DNA of 64,000 nucleotides, from positions 14,879,594 to 14,943,593 of the forward strand of contig NC_036453.1 in assembly GCF_002775205.1 (NCBI RefSeq), in the 5' to 3' direction. The notes beneath the pieces are model-generated. The model saw only the letters and a list, made by a program, of their open reading frames with translations. It ran no database searches and had not been told where the DNA came from. Position numbers and translations under genes: made by a program. Below are positions 21,436 through 34,069 of the stretch, in pieces (position 1 is the first letter of the stretch; each line of letters begins with the position of its first letter). This stretch comes from Xiphophorus maculatus (lineage: Eukaryota; Chordata; Actinopteri; Cyprinodontiformes; Poeciliidae).

Positions 21436-22624
21436 AGCCCTTCAGAATCATAACAAAGTCGTTTTATGTAAATCCTATTAAAAATGAATGGATTACTGCT
21501 TGAATCCTAAGGTAAAACAAAGAAAACGTAAAGAAACAAACTGAAAATGAACCAAATGTCGGTTCTCATTTAAAAAAACAACTTTTATCCACTGTTTAAT
21601 AAAGAAATATATTCATTAATAAATGTTTATTGTTGCATATTTTAACACATTGGCCCATCGACACTGTAAAAACAGGCCTAGTTATGTTTTTCCATCTATT
21701 CCAAGTGGATACAAATAATTAATGATAATTTTATTTGATTAGAGCCAAACAATGAAAGGTTTATTTCAAAAGGTGGTTTACTCCCCAGAGTTTCATCTCA
21801 TAGAACACATGTATTTGCAAATAGGACAGAATTTGCCTTTTACTGAGTTACACTGACTGCGTAATAATTTACATCACAGTAGCAATAAAGTTTTACAGTA
21901 ATTAGATTAACTTTTTCTTGTGTGTGTTCTTAGTTATTCCAGATTTGTTTTTTTATTGTTGTGCTTTGTTTACCCACAGTAGCTTCAGGACTATAAAAGT
22001 CCAGGTTTGTCCTGAAGCTATAATCGATTCAGCTCTGTTATAATTGTGTAGCTGCTGCCGGTAGCTTCAGGACCACCAGCAGCAGCCTGGGCAGCACATG
22101 GCAGCAGGAAGTGCAGTGGGTAAGAAAGAGGAAGTGTGATGGTTGGGGACCGTTGGGTTTTACTAACATGGATGTTACTTAGACATTCAGTTTCAGCCTG
22201 AAGATGTTTGATCAGCCAACCTGAGCTCCATTTGCTCACCAACATGTTGGTTTATTTTAGCTGAAGAACGAGAACAAAAGCCCGGATTTAATCACATTCA
22301 CACTTTATTGTAAAGGAGCATCCAGCAGAACGGGTTGAACACATTTTCATCACCACCAGCTACACAGATGAGGAAGAGGAGGAGGAGGAGGAGGAAGAGG
22401 AGCAGGCCTCCTCCTCCTGGTTGGTCAGTGGGACAAATATCTGGGAATGGTTTGGAGGAACGACGCAACATTTCATCCAACAACAACAAACATCAACAGT
22501 AAACACGATTCAGAATAAATTATCCAGACTCCGCCCCCTCGCTTGATCCAGGACCAAATCAGACTGCAGGTCGGGTGGTGAACCATCACCAGGGGTCAGA
22601 GGTCAAGCCCTGCCGTGGCTCCCT

Positions 22625-25214
22625 TTATGTCACCATGTACTCCTGGCGCTTGTTGAGCCGCACCTGGCAGAGCGAGATGGCGCCCACCGCCACGTAGACG
22701 GCGGCGGCGATGAAGCAGTTGATGCCCACCTGGCGGTACAGAGCGTAGATCCTCTGAGGCGGCTGCGTACTGCGGGACAGAGCGCACAGCGGTTAGCCGG
22801 CGTTCTGGTTCTGGTCCCAGCCTGACTCGGCTGACCGACCCAAACCAGACACGACCTGAACCCAGGCCAGATGTTTGTAAAGTTACAGCCAAAAATGAAC
22901 AGCCATAATTTGGGTTATTTAGCCTGTTTTCAGCCATATTTTCACCAAATTATTCATTAATTTAAGAATGCTACAGTTTCAAACTCAACATTTTTCTTCA
23001 AACTCAGTATTTAGTTTGATAATTACATGTTTAGTTTCAAACTAAAGGAATGAGATGAATGTTCTCTTATTTCAGAAAATATAAGAGAAAATTCATCTAT
23101 TATACGAGTTATTATTGAGTTACATGCAATGATAACTCCGATTATTGCTGCTCATTGTTTAGATGCAACTTCAAACCTTCATGGTCTTTAGTTTAACTTT
23201 TTTTTCCAGCAGAACCAACAGAACTTTTTTTACCAGAGTTGCTGTTGGATCATATCTGTTTTCATTTAGTCAAAGGAACTTGGAGATGTTCACTTTTCAT
23301 AAATATGATCCTTTGCACCACAAAGATTATTAAAATGATATATTTTTCTTATGGTTTTTAATTGTGGATAAAGCAGAAAACTTCATGCTGTTCTAGTTCT
23401 GATCCGATTTGATGTTCAGTCCAAGAACCAAAGAGCAGAAAAACTAATCCAGACGTTTAGTCACAACGAGCTTTGAGAGAGTTAAGTTTGAGATCCAGAT
23501 CCATGTTTACCTTCCACTAAACCTTCTGCTTTACTCCAGAGTCTGTTTTAAACTGAACCTGAGGGGATTTCAGACGTTGGTTTTAACCCTCAGATCAGAC
23601 CTGGCTTTATCTGGACAAGGCCTGTCACAATTAATCAATCAATTAATCAATAATCAATTCATGGCATGATAAACTTAAATGACCCCCATGATTTCCATCC
23701 TGATTAATATTCATTTGTTTACAGAGACTGTCATCTGTTTTCTTCATGGTTTCTGTTGTGAGTGGTTTTTATTTCAGTTTCATTTACCGTTTTTGGCGTC
23801 ATTTTTGGTTTTGGATATTTAAAACGTCTCACAGTTCCAGTGACAAGAATTTGTTACAAAATTAAAGTTTATTGGTATCTAAGAGAGCAAACCTGAATTA
23901 TTATACCATTATCATTAGATGACCTGAAAATGGTCTCCAAACAACAACATTATCGTTTATTGCAATAATTACTGGGATGGGTTGCCATGGTGACAGGCTG
24001 ATTCAGGACTAAACATCCAAAACCGTCTTGCGTTTCATGGACTCACTCAGCCCGGATGTCGTCTTCGGTGAACGGGACGTCCTCGATCAGAACCGCCGAG
24101 TTGGCGCTGAAGAAAATCCCCAACATGGCCTGGAAGACGAGAGCAGAGGCTCAACATGAGGCGCGGGGGCGCAGCGGGGACGCTCAGACCAACACAGTGG
24201 GGCATAAAATCAGGTGGAAGGAGATGGGTTTACAGTTTACAGTTAAAACTGTTTTTATGACGTATTCATCCCTTTTAATACGAAACCCCCAAATAAAATC
24301 CAGAAAAATCTATGGCATTTAATGCTAGTAATAAGAACTTATCTGTGAAGATCTACATGGAAAATGTTGTGAGCAAATTCAATCTAACACTGACACATGG
24401 CAGTGGCAGCATCATGCCGTTGGAAGGTTCCGTTTCCAGGACGACCACCTGAATATCCAGCCACAGATATTACGGCATGATTTATATCAAAACAGATTTA
24501 TGGGTCAGAAAGAATGGCCTGGTCAAATTCCAGAGTGGAGAAAAACCCCAGACCACCTGCAGCCAGTAGGAGCTTAGGCTCTGTGGAGGGGCTGAGTGCA
24601 GAGGCACACCGCACTATTCAGATTTCATTAGCAAAAAAACCACATTAAATATTTATCCTTCTTCAGAGTTAAACACCATTTTGTGTTGACTTGTGAGGTG
24701 TGAAATTGTGGCTAAAATCGGACTTCCTGCTATGGAGAATCACATGAGGGTCACGTGACTCTGCCATGGAGGAACCAGTCAGAACAGACCGGAGATCAGT
24801 GAACCAGTCCCGGTTAAAGACCATCATCCACCCCGGCCTAAACATCACCAGCACCGGGTGACCCCTCCGGTTAACCTCCCATCCCGTTAATTAGACGCAG
24901 ACAGATCCGCAGCCACAGTACATTCAGTTCAACTGCCTGGGATCCGACTATCTGCTGACTCTCACACAGGAATTATCCTGAGCCATTATTTGATCTGTAT
25001 ATGGTTCCATAGCGTCTCAGAAATAAATCAAATCATAAAATATCAACCTTTCACATTTTGTGTCAAATGTAAATCAGAATGATCCATTTAACAGCATTCT
25101 ATCCAGGAAGTAGTCGGCTCCCATTTGGCTTCTTACCAGCATGATGACCCCCCAGATGCTGATCACCATCCCGCAGGCGGCCATCTTCGGCCCGCAGAAC
25201 AGAAGCGACGGCAT
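22625..25214 (-). CDS. rnasek: Ribonuclease kappa
   Basis: Three exons on the minus strand: 25137-25214, 24047-24129 and 22625-22769, 306 nt, 101 aa plus stop. The sequence follows vertebrate RNASEK closely: [20 protein letters not shown] start, [57 protein letters not shown] end. RNASEK is about 100 residues with two membrane helices (here about residues 12-35 and 65-88). It is known as an endoribonuclease and a V-ATPase-associated protein needed for endocytic uptake. The 3' UTR ends near the AATAAA signal (plus TTTATT 22304-22309). The start codon is 480 bp from that of bacc1 on the other strand. Intron 2 contains hAT-related DNA and the end of the PYD-locus duplication. Confidence 0.95.
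23617..24000. mobile_element. Diverged hAT element related to the one at 8079-9302
   Basis: Left end aaggcctgtcacaattaatc and right end ccatggtgacaggctg form an inverted pair like those at 8079 and 9302. Just inside the right end, cattatcgtttattgcaata matches the same position in the other copy. About 0.38 kb, in rnasek intron 2. No clear target duplication. Confidence 0.55.
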
Positions 25215-25694
25215 GTCGGCGTTCACCAACCAATCAATCAATTAATCAAATCTTATTTTTCCGTTTGATTATCTGAACAGATCAGAAACGATCCATTGAA
25301 GGACAGAGCGCCGCAGTCAGCTGATCCTTAGCGCTCGGCTTTACTCGGAAGCACTCGGAGCTCCGCCTCTTCCTCTGAAACGGACCAATAGTATTGAAGT
25401 GGTAAAATCGCGCAGTGTTCGCCACATCCTGTCTGGTTGCCATTGTTGTTCTGGATCTTTATGTTTTTCCTAAATATGTATTTTTTGATGTAAATGCAGC
25501 AGCATCGATTCCTCCTATTGGCTGCGAGGCTGCGAAGCTCCGGGACTCCGCCGCCGTTTGAAATTAAACACAGTGAGGCTTAAATGGAGCCGACGGGCCG
25601 CTAGCAGCAGGCTAACTGAAGCTAACTGCGGCTAACTATTGTGTTAGCTTTGTTTTTGTTGTGATTTCGTTCAAACAAACACATACTTCCTAAA
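25215..25694. promoter_or_regulatory. Bidirectional promoter of rnasek and bacc1
   Basis: The 480 bp between the two divergent start codons are GC-richer than their surroundings. They carry CCAAT boxes on opposite strands: ccaat at 25385-25389 and attgg at 25517-25521. No TATA box was recognised, as expected for housekeeping genes. Confidence 0.6.
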
Positions 25695-28665
25695 ATGACG
25701 TCAGCCTCTGCTAAGGTAAGCTGTCTCCTGTTTTCACCTGTCCGAACCTTTAATATTCTCAGTGTCCGAACCTTTTAAAGAGCTAATCTCTCAGCTGCGC
25801 ACCGAATCTCATTCAGATACTTGGCAATTATATATTTTTGGCTTTAACACTAAAAAAGATTGGAGAGGATAAATAGTTATTTTACGAAACAAATCATCAG
25901 AGTCTGTAGATGAAATCGGCTCACATTAACATTATGTATGAGTTAAATATTAAAGAAATAAATCCCCAGTGTTGTTGCTGCTTTTGCTCCATTCAATTCA
26001 GTTTTTATACCAAAGTAAACAAATAAGTCATGTTTCAGTGTTTTTTGTTTTTTTAATAACTAACATAAACTCCATTCCTAACCACACTTTCACTACCTAA
26101 TAGTATAGGTAACACTATCAGTGTTAGTGGATTGTTTAGTTACTAGCAGTCATCAGGGAACTTCTGAAAGGGGCTGAATACTTCTACGAATACTTCAGTT
26201 TTTCAGTTTTTTTAGTTGTAAATTGTTTCGAATGGTGACTATATTTTCTTCTGCTTCACAGCAGTATAGCACTTTGTGTTCACATTAAACTCCAGTGAAA
26301 CATATTTATGTTTGTGGTTGTAATGTGACCTTAATATAGAAAAGTTCAAGTGGTATACATACTTTTGCAAGCCACTGCACACGTGACAAATGTAACAACT
26401 GGATTGAGTGATTTAAAAAATGATGATGTTGATGACCGAGTATGATGATGAAGAGTTGGATGTTTTCTCTGCAGGTTGGGGAAATCTTTTCTGCAGCTGG
26501 AGCAGCTTTCACCAAGCTGGGCGAGCTGACCATGCAGCTCCACCCGGTGTCCGACTCCAGCCCTGCAGGGTGAGCCTCACCCTCACACCTTCACATCGTC
26601 ACAGCTTAACCGACATGACGGCTCACGCTCAGCTCTGTCTGACATGAATCCGTCCTGCTGGCCTTTAAAACGAGTCAGATCTCTGAAATAATCAGGAAAC
26701 TGTCCGTTCCTCTGTCTCTGTACACAATCACAGCAAACAGCAGCGATTTAAAGTAGTTATGGAAAGTAAATCTGTAGTTCTGCATCCTGCCATGTATCAG
26801 ACCTGTTTCCATCAGCTTGTTTCAGTTCAGGCTTCATGGTGGTTTTTAAATCAGTTTGAAGTGGAGCTGAAGTGTAACGAGGAGCGATCCCTGTGGAACT
26901 CCAGAGAGGCCTCTAACTTCCGGTCTGAGTCCAACAGCTGACGTAGTCTGATCCGGTTCTGGAGGCAGCTCCTCCACAGCGCCGCGGGTCGGTTCTGTAC
27001 CGGCAGGACAAACTGAAGTGACGCTGTGTTCGTCCTCAGAGCCAAATGGACGGAGACGGAGATCGAGATGCTGCGCCTGGCCGTGCGTCGCTTCGGAGAC
27101 GACCTCAACAACATCAGCACCGTGATCAAAGAGCGCACTGTGTAAGTGTTAAAGGAGCCACAGCAGGTTCCCCTGGGCGTCCAGCAGGGGGCGCATGCAC
27201 CGTCGTCATGGTGACCTCTCAACCGTGACAGCAGCAGCTTTATAAATGCTACACCAACATGATATTTAGCTAAAGCTAGCGCTACACCAGCAAAGTATTT
27301 AGTTGAAGCTAATGCTATATGAAGATGACATTAAGCAGGAGCTAATTGTAAAGCACTAACATGGCAACTTTAGCCATGTCGGTGCCCACCACGTGTCAGT
27401 GATGCGTTACATCAAAGCTCTACAGTTGTTGAGTTTTGCTAATTCTGTTGTTGATTTTGTCTTATTAACCAAAACCATCAAGAACATCAGTAGGTTTTAA
27501 ACTGTTTACTGTGCAGCAATGCATTCTGGGTAAAGAGTAAACATTGGCTGCACCACATCACATGTGAAGATGGTGAGGAGAGGAAATGGGAAAGCTGTGT
27601 CTTCAAAATAAGAGCATGAATATTAACGCCTGACTGTATTGAACTGAAAGTTTCCGAAACAGCCAATTAAATCAGCGCTTTAGAATTTGTCCAGACAACT
27701 TGATTTAGGGGAAGCTAACTGCGCTAAGCGTTTTCAAAGTTAGCAAAAATGCTAAGCGAAAGATTAGCTTTGCTATTAGCATTAGCTGCTTTCCCACTGC
27801 TGCTGAAGCCTCTTTGAGCTGCTGGTCAGGTCCCAGCTGACGTGTACAGAGACAGACCAGAACCAGAACCTGAACCGACAGGTCCAGAACAGATCCCTGC
27901 TGTATAGGACGATGTCATCATTAGGTTGATGTCGTCACGTGTCTGAAGGCCTTCAGTCTTCCTCTTTTCTTGATGTCATGTTTTTTTCTTCTTCGTGGAG
28001 TCCTGATGACCTCTTGACCTCTGTGTCCCATCTCCAGCTTGTCTCTGTGAGGTAGAAGCTGATTGGCTGATCTTCTTCTTCTTCTTCTGCAGCGCTCAGA
28101 TAAAGAGCACAGTGAAGAGGAAGCTGTACGAGGACAGCAGAGTCCCCATCGCCACCGAATCACCCAAGAAAACCGTGAAGAAGGCTGCGGTTGCCATGGC
28201 GCCAGCCCCCGTCCCTGCGGCCCCCGCCATGATCACCGTGCCGACTTCGCAGGTTGTCGTGGCGACGGGGATGCAGAACAGCCCGTCGTTAGTCCCGCCC
28301 ATTAAAAAGCAGAAGACAGCAGGTGAGAGAGGAGCGAGGCTGAACGTTCTTCATCATCCCCCTCCTCTTCCTCATCACCCTCCTCTTCCTCCTGCAGACG
28401 TCACGCTCAGCGCTCTGAATGACTCGGACGTGAACAGCGACCTGGTGGACATCGAAGGTCTCGGCGACGGCTCGTCCAACAAAAAGCTGAACTTTGACCA
28501 GGGTGGGTAGACATTGCTGTTTGGTTCTGACCCATTTAACCAGAACCAGGAGGGTCTGTAGCTGCAGCCGGTCTAACAGTTCTCTCCTGTTCCCCCCCAG
28601 AGAGCCTGAACCTGGACTCCAGCCTCATCATGAACTCCAGTGACCTTCCTCTGCTGTCACGCTGA
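25695..28665 (+). CDS. bacc1: BPTF-associated chromatin complex component 1 (BAP18, C17orf49 homologue)
   Basis: Six coding exons: 25695-25715, 26475-26569, 27040-27141, 28093-28322, 28398-28502 and 28601-28665. Total 618 nt, 205 aa plus stop, phases all consistent. The start [19 protein letters not shown], the [20 protein letters not shown] segment and the SANT-like region ([20 protein letters not shown], then IKERTVAQIK, about residues 42-85) match human BAP18. So do [17 protein letters not shown] and VDIEGLG-KKLNFDQ near the end. BAP18 is a chromatin reader subunit of MLL1/NURF-type complexes and acts in the nucleus. The middle part (about 95-145) is Ala/Pro-rich and less conserved. A polyA signal AATAAA is at 28821-28826. 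Confidence 0.95.
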
Positions 28666-29480
28666 CCTCTGTGCTGAAGCTCCGCCCCCTCCTCTCCCTA
28701 CAGGCCTTTATTTTGAAAGGACAGTGGATTCAGTTTTACTGTAGAGGAGGCTGCAGGTTATTTAATCCCTGACCAGAACCAGACTGACCCATTGGATTCT
28801 GGGTCTGATCATCTGATGTTAATAAACAGCTGTTGGTTCTGGGTCAAACATCTGTCGTCTTCTTCTCCTTCTCCTAACATGGAGGACCATCCAGAACATC
28901 TGGACATCTTCCAGATGTTTCACATTCTGGGGGCTTTGGTTGTTTTATTTGGAAATATGTAAATAATAAAAGCTTCATTAATGCAGGAGAAAATAATTTT
29001 ATATGTACTGTTGAGACCAGAAGTTTACATATACCCAACCTTTTTTTCTAACCAAACTCAAATCAAAGTTCAAATCTCTCACATATTCTCTCTCCAGCTC
29101 ATGAAAAACAATCTGAAAAGTTCTGTTGATTCTGACCCAAAACATAAGAAGTGTGGTTCTGGTTTAACTTCAGACAGGTATATGTAAACGTCTGGCCAGT
29201 GGTGACACTGCTAACTGAAAGTTAGCTGTGCTAACCCTAAAGCAGTAATCAGAAATGCTAGTTACGCTAGCGCTAATCCAACACGGTATTTAGCAGAAGC
29301 TACACACAGAGATTTTATTCAACGGATAGTTTACAAACAGCCAATAAATTAACGTTAAGAATTAATTTAGGGGAAGCTAACTGTGCTAAATGTTTTCAAA
29401 GTTAGCAATACCATTAAGCTAACAACTAGCTTCAGAAGAAATCATGAGTAGAGAGCGTTGTTCTGTTTGATGGAACAGAC

Positions 29481-31370
29481 TTTATTTCACTGGCAGCTTT
29501 TATAAACAATATATATCATGATATTTATCGGGTCGGTTCTCCACGGCGGAACCGGGCCGGGAATGGATCAGAAAAATACGTCGTCTCCTTTGAGCTCAAA
29601 GAAAAGCAGAAATATTTACAGTGAAATCAGGACTGATGTGCTTTTAGTTCCCTTTATCTCCCCGCTTCAAACCCAGACCGAACCAGAACCAGAACTCACT
29701 TCTACAATTCAAACTGGTTCAAGAAAAGTCAGCCGGGATTCCTCCAGGTTCTCCACGGTTCTGATCCGGAACATCAGAACCAGCTGAATTAAACAGGATC
29801 TGATGAACCCGGTCTGGTTCTGATCGCGGAACATCTGAACATTTGGTCTCCCAGAGTCAAACTTAATACTGAATCGGGTTCTTCTGTCTTTGCTACAGCG
29901 GTTCTGATCCAACTGAAACCAGAACCTGAAATCGGGTCAGGACTTTCCAGAATCCCACTTCGATTATTTTTGGCTTAGAAAGCTTCTGCAAAGCAGAAGT
30001 TCTGGTCCGGTTCTCCTGCGTTACACTTGGAGCCAGTTAGAGAACCGGTTCTTCTTAATGGGTCCATCAGAACCAGTCCTTCATGGGTCTATCAGAACCA
30101 GGATGGAGGGGAAATGTGCAAATAAGAGAAAACCACAGAAAGTCCAGTTAAAGCTACGGGTCGGTTCTGTTTCACTCCAGAACCCGCCCAGCTAATCAGA
30201 ACCATGTTCTCTGATTGGAGATTGGACTCTGAAACGGAAACAGAACCAGAAATAAATCAGAACCAGAATCAAGCAGCAAAAACAGAATCAAAACGGTTCT
30301 GCTGCTCCGGCTCGGTTCTGATCTTCACAGGAAAATAAAGACATGAGAGAAACGGAGGTCCAGTCCGCAGAACCGGACCGGGTCAGGCACAGCGATGGAT
30401 GAAGTAGAAAACTGTACAACTGTCAAAGTGCAGAAGCTGGAAGCAGAAGAAGAACCGGACCTGGTTCTGGACAGACAGAACCTGGTCGGGTCAGGTAAGC
30501 AGCGGCGCCACCTGCTGGCCGCTGCGGCTCATAAATCATCAGGATGACGGTGATGACGATGATGATGATGATGTGCAAATATCGCATGGTGTCGGGTGTT
30601 CTGGGAGATCAGAACCGGTTCTGGTTCAGAGCGGCGAGGTTCCACCAGACGTCCCCGTTGTCATGGGAACAGGAAGTCCAGCTCCAGCAGCCTGGGTGGG
30701 GTCAAAGGTCACATGGAGTCCAGAGTGGCAGACGTCTGAGCAGGTCCAGTCCGATGTCAAAGGTCAGAGCGGACAGAACAGAACCCTGCGAAGTTCGGTG
30801 GTGTGATCATGGTTTGGCACCGGACCGGGTCACCAACAGAACCAGGACCCAGACAGAACGGCCTAGTCAATGTCTGGTTCGTCAGAGGACTGAGCAGAAC
30901 TGTCTGGGTTGGACCAGAACTCCTGGAAACGGAACTGAGCAGAACGTCGTCATGGAAACGGGATTAATGCAGCAGAACCAGAACCACTTTTTAATACAAG
31001 ATGTTTGATTAACACAGAGACCGGTTCTGTCCCGGTTGTGACCCAGAATGGCTCTGGAGCTGAGACGGAGTTGTGTCTATCAGAACCTGTGAGTTCTGGT
31101 CTGGTGCCTCCAGTGCCTGGGTCATTCTGGGTCAAAGGTCAGGAGCAGACCTGTTCCGGGTCGGTCCGGGCCCTGACAGCGCCGTGGGGACGTGTTTCCT
31201 CCTGGGGACACATCCAGCGTGACCCCTGACCCCATTCCTCCGTCCCCAGCCAGGAGGTGGAGTGGCCAGCAGGGGGAGCCGCTGAGCACGTCTGCAGGAA
31301 GTGGCTTACAGTGATGCTGGCAGCTGATTGGACAGAAACCAGGTGGTGGTGATGCGCTGGGGGTGGGGCT
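29481..31370 (-). other. Long 3' UTR of the PABIR-like gene
   Basis: Runs from the stop at 31371 to a minus-strand AATAAA (plus TTTATT 29481-29486). It is dense in cagaacc/ggttctg words and has a short (gat)n at about 30,545-30,570. No separate gene is supported, although several unrelated frames are open. Confidence 0.55.
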
Positions 31371-34067
31371 CTAGGGGTGCTGGTGAGGGGAGAAGGTAGG
31401 GGGTGGGGACAGGGTCAGTGGGCGGGGCTGGGGGCCGACACCCCCTACAGGCGGAGCGTCCACCGTTGCCTGGGAGACGCTGCGGAGGACGGAGAGGACG
31501 ATGAGTTCAGGACTGATTGATCTCATCTGAGCGTCTGCGCTGAGCCTCACCTGACGGTGTAGCTGCTGCCACGGTGGGCAGGGTCTGTTACCCCGGCAAC
31601 AAACAGCTTCTTCGGTGGCCCGTCCGAATCAACACCACCTGTAAAACAGAAGCCAGTTAGCGAGCCGGTCCAGATTCTGGTCCTGGAGGCATCTGGACTG
31701 GAACGGTGCTACCTTTCCTCTTCAGGGGCGTCAGCAGCGGCCATCTTACGGCACCGGCGGGTCTGATGGAGCCGGCGGGTCTGTGGGTCAAACACACACA
31801 AAAAAGAAATCAGAGTAGCGCCTCACACTGGAGATCCAGACAAAACCAGATCAGAACCTGAATCTCCGGGTCGGGCTGGGCGACGAGTTGGGTGTGACGC
31901 CGCTGTCCTGAGACGGAAACCACTGCAGGACACACAATGGATCAGAGTGTAATCTGGATTATCAGACTCTGTTTAAACACTTTAACCCCTCAATATTCAT
32001 GAATCCTGATCATCTAAACCACATATGAATCCTAATCTAAATTAATCTGATATAGTCTAATCTAGATTAAATCCAGGTAGGTTCAATCATGTAATTTGAT
32101 CCAGATTAACCTAGATCATAATCCCAGATTAAAACCTTGAATCGGTTTGAGTTTCTCTGAACAGAATCGATCTTCTCTAACCCGAAACCAGTTTACCTGA
32201 TCAGTGAAACAGAGAGAGTAAATCTGGATCAAGATTGGGACTCAGTGTAAACCCTGGAGCTTCTTTGGGTAAAATGAGCAAACCACCTGACAGGAAACGG
32301 CTTCTTCCTTCAAAATAAGAGCGGAGGAACTCACCGTGGAGGCGTGGTCCTCCCACAGGCTGCCTGGAGGCGCTGGAACAAGACTGGAAGCACTGGGAGG
32401 CAGAAGCAGAGCAGCGGTGAGTCCCTGAAAGGTCAGAGATCACAGCTTGCAGGTCAAAGGTCACGGCCGGCAGGCTGAGCGATACCTGAGTCTGTGGACG
32501 TTCCCTCGGAGCATGGTCTCCATGTTCTCCTCCTGTTTCAAACACAAAGTCCACTCAGTCAGTCCCTCAGAGAGGATCATGGGAAACCCGGTGAACTTTG
32601 ACCCCGACCCTGACTCACCGGCCTCTTGTGGTCCAGTCTGTCCCCACTCAGGGAGAACGGAGACAAGGGGACGACCTGAGGGCATGTGACACAGAGGACA
32701 TTAGACTGGGAAATGTTCACTGCACCAAAGGGAAAATTGACTGGATTTAACCTCCTCTGGTTCAGCCTGCTGCCACCTAGTGGCCGCGTAACGTAGTTGT
32801 TCCAGACCAGAGGTGGGCCGGCGTCCTGCAACCTTTACATGAGTCTCTACTTCAACACACCCGAGTCAAATAATGAGGTCATCAGCAGGACTCTGGAGAA
32901 CCTGACTGCTCTTAGGAGGTGATTCAACAATTTGATTGAAGCGTGTTGAACCTGAGACACATCTAGGAGTTGCAGGACACCAGCCCACGAGGACCTGGAT
33001 TGCCCACCCCTACTCCAGACTCTCAGGTCCGGTTGAGGTCCAGGCTTTCTGGCCTGACTGTTCAGAGGTGTTACCGTCGTAACCCACCTGCGAGGGGTTG
33101 ATGGACACGCTGCTGCGCCGGTACCGAGCCGAGGACACGGGGCTGAAGACGGTCATCCCGTCACTGAGAGACACAGGAAACAAAACTGGAGACTCACTGG
33201 TCAACTCCAAACATTGGATACATCCGACATGAATAATAAACTAATATTTATATTGATTTATATGTTGAAGGGTGGAAAGGGAAAAACGGATCCATTATCG
33301 AACGATCCCCCACAGCCAATAGTTTGACCAAATATGGTCCAGTTTGACCCAAATGAGTATAAATTTGTTCTTGAAGCTGGAAAACAACATTTGTTCCCAC
33401 TGCTGCTAAAACAAAAGTCATAATAATATTTTTAACATTTATTTTAATATGCAGAAAGGAAAGAAAATCTGATTAATTTTAATTAATTGGACAGAATAAT
33501 CTGAAGTTTTTGCCGTTCTGGTCTTTTGTTTAAATCTGTTTTTATAAAGGCTAAAGATACAATATGAGGACTGATGGAGCAAATATCTAGACAAAATGTT
33601 CTTCATGTTCTCAACTTTTTCATTTTTACTTATATAGTGCCAATTCACATCTTGAGCGACCTTACATTCAATCAGACAAACTGATACTAGTTATTAAACA
33701 GTACAGTAAAATCAGTTAATTATTATTTGAAGTAAAAGTTTCTAATAAAACCCAATAGATTGACTCAAGTTGTCGACTTGAAGCATTCACTCCTGAACGA
33801 TAACGTAAAATGAAATTTCTTTTTTGTTTTCAGGAGCATGTTTTTAATTTTAATACATTTATGGAGTTAAAATAATCACAGATAATCTTATTTTATCCAT
33901 CATAAAATATGACAACCAAAATCTGCTTTCCCAAAAGACAAACATAAAACAGTAACTTTAAAATTAAAACATTTTATACCAAATTAGAGATTGAAGATTT
34001 TAAAATTTTACGGGATTTGCTGCTTCCGGTGTGGCTGCAGTACCACTCACCTGACGTTGGTAATCAT
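31371..34067 (-). CDS. PABIR/FAM122-like protein (putative PP2A-B55 inhibitor family)
   Basis: Nine coding exons on the minus strand: 34051-34067, 33088-33163, 32619-32675, 32486-32532, 32335-32392, 31858-31907, 31713-31780, 31551-31638 and 31371-31479. Total 570 nt, 189 aa plus stop, all GT-AG and in phase. Recognisable blocks in order are ARYRRSSVSINPS, LSPFSLSGDRLDHKRPEENM, GSLWEDHAS, NSSPSPTRRF, PLLTPLKRK and PPKKLFVAG. These follow the layout of PABIR1-3/FAM122: RRNS box, the helical S.RL..IKQEE motif that contacts B55, a SWEE motif, SPSPTR, the PLKRK nuclear signal, and a PKRFF-like motif. PABIR proteins are nuclear PP2A-B55 inhibitors active in the G2/M control circuit. Assignment rests on motif order recalled from the family, not on a search. 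The short first exon and the acceptor at 32392/32393 (chosen by phase) are the least certain points. Confidence 0.6.
32830..33015. repeat. Dispersed fish repeat in an intron
   Basis: It ends with gttgcaggacaccagcccac and a gaggacctggattgcccacc phrase, related to the repeat at 1-221. It lies between two exons of the PABIR-like gene. Confidence 0.5.
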
Positions 34068-34069
34068 GG

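Noticed and set aside
32335-32424. Longer version of the fifth PABIR-like exon, using the acceptor at 32425
   Set aside because: It breaks the reading phase with the exon before. The inner acceptor at 32393, behind a good pyrimidine tract, keeps phase and the SLWEDHAS motif.
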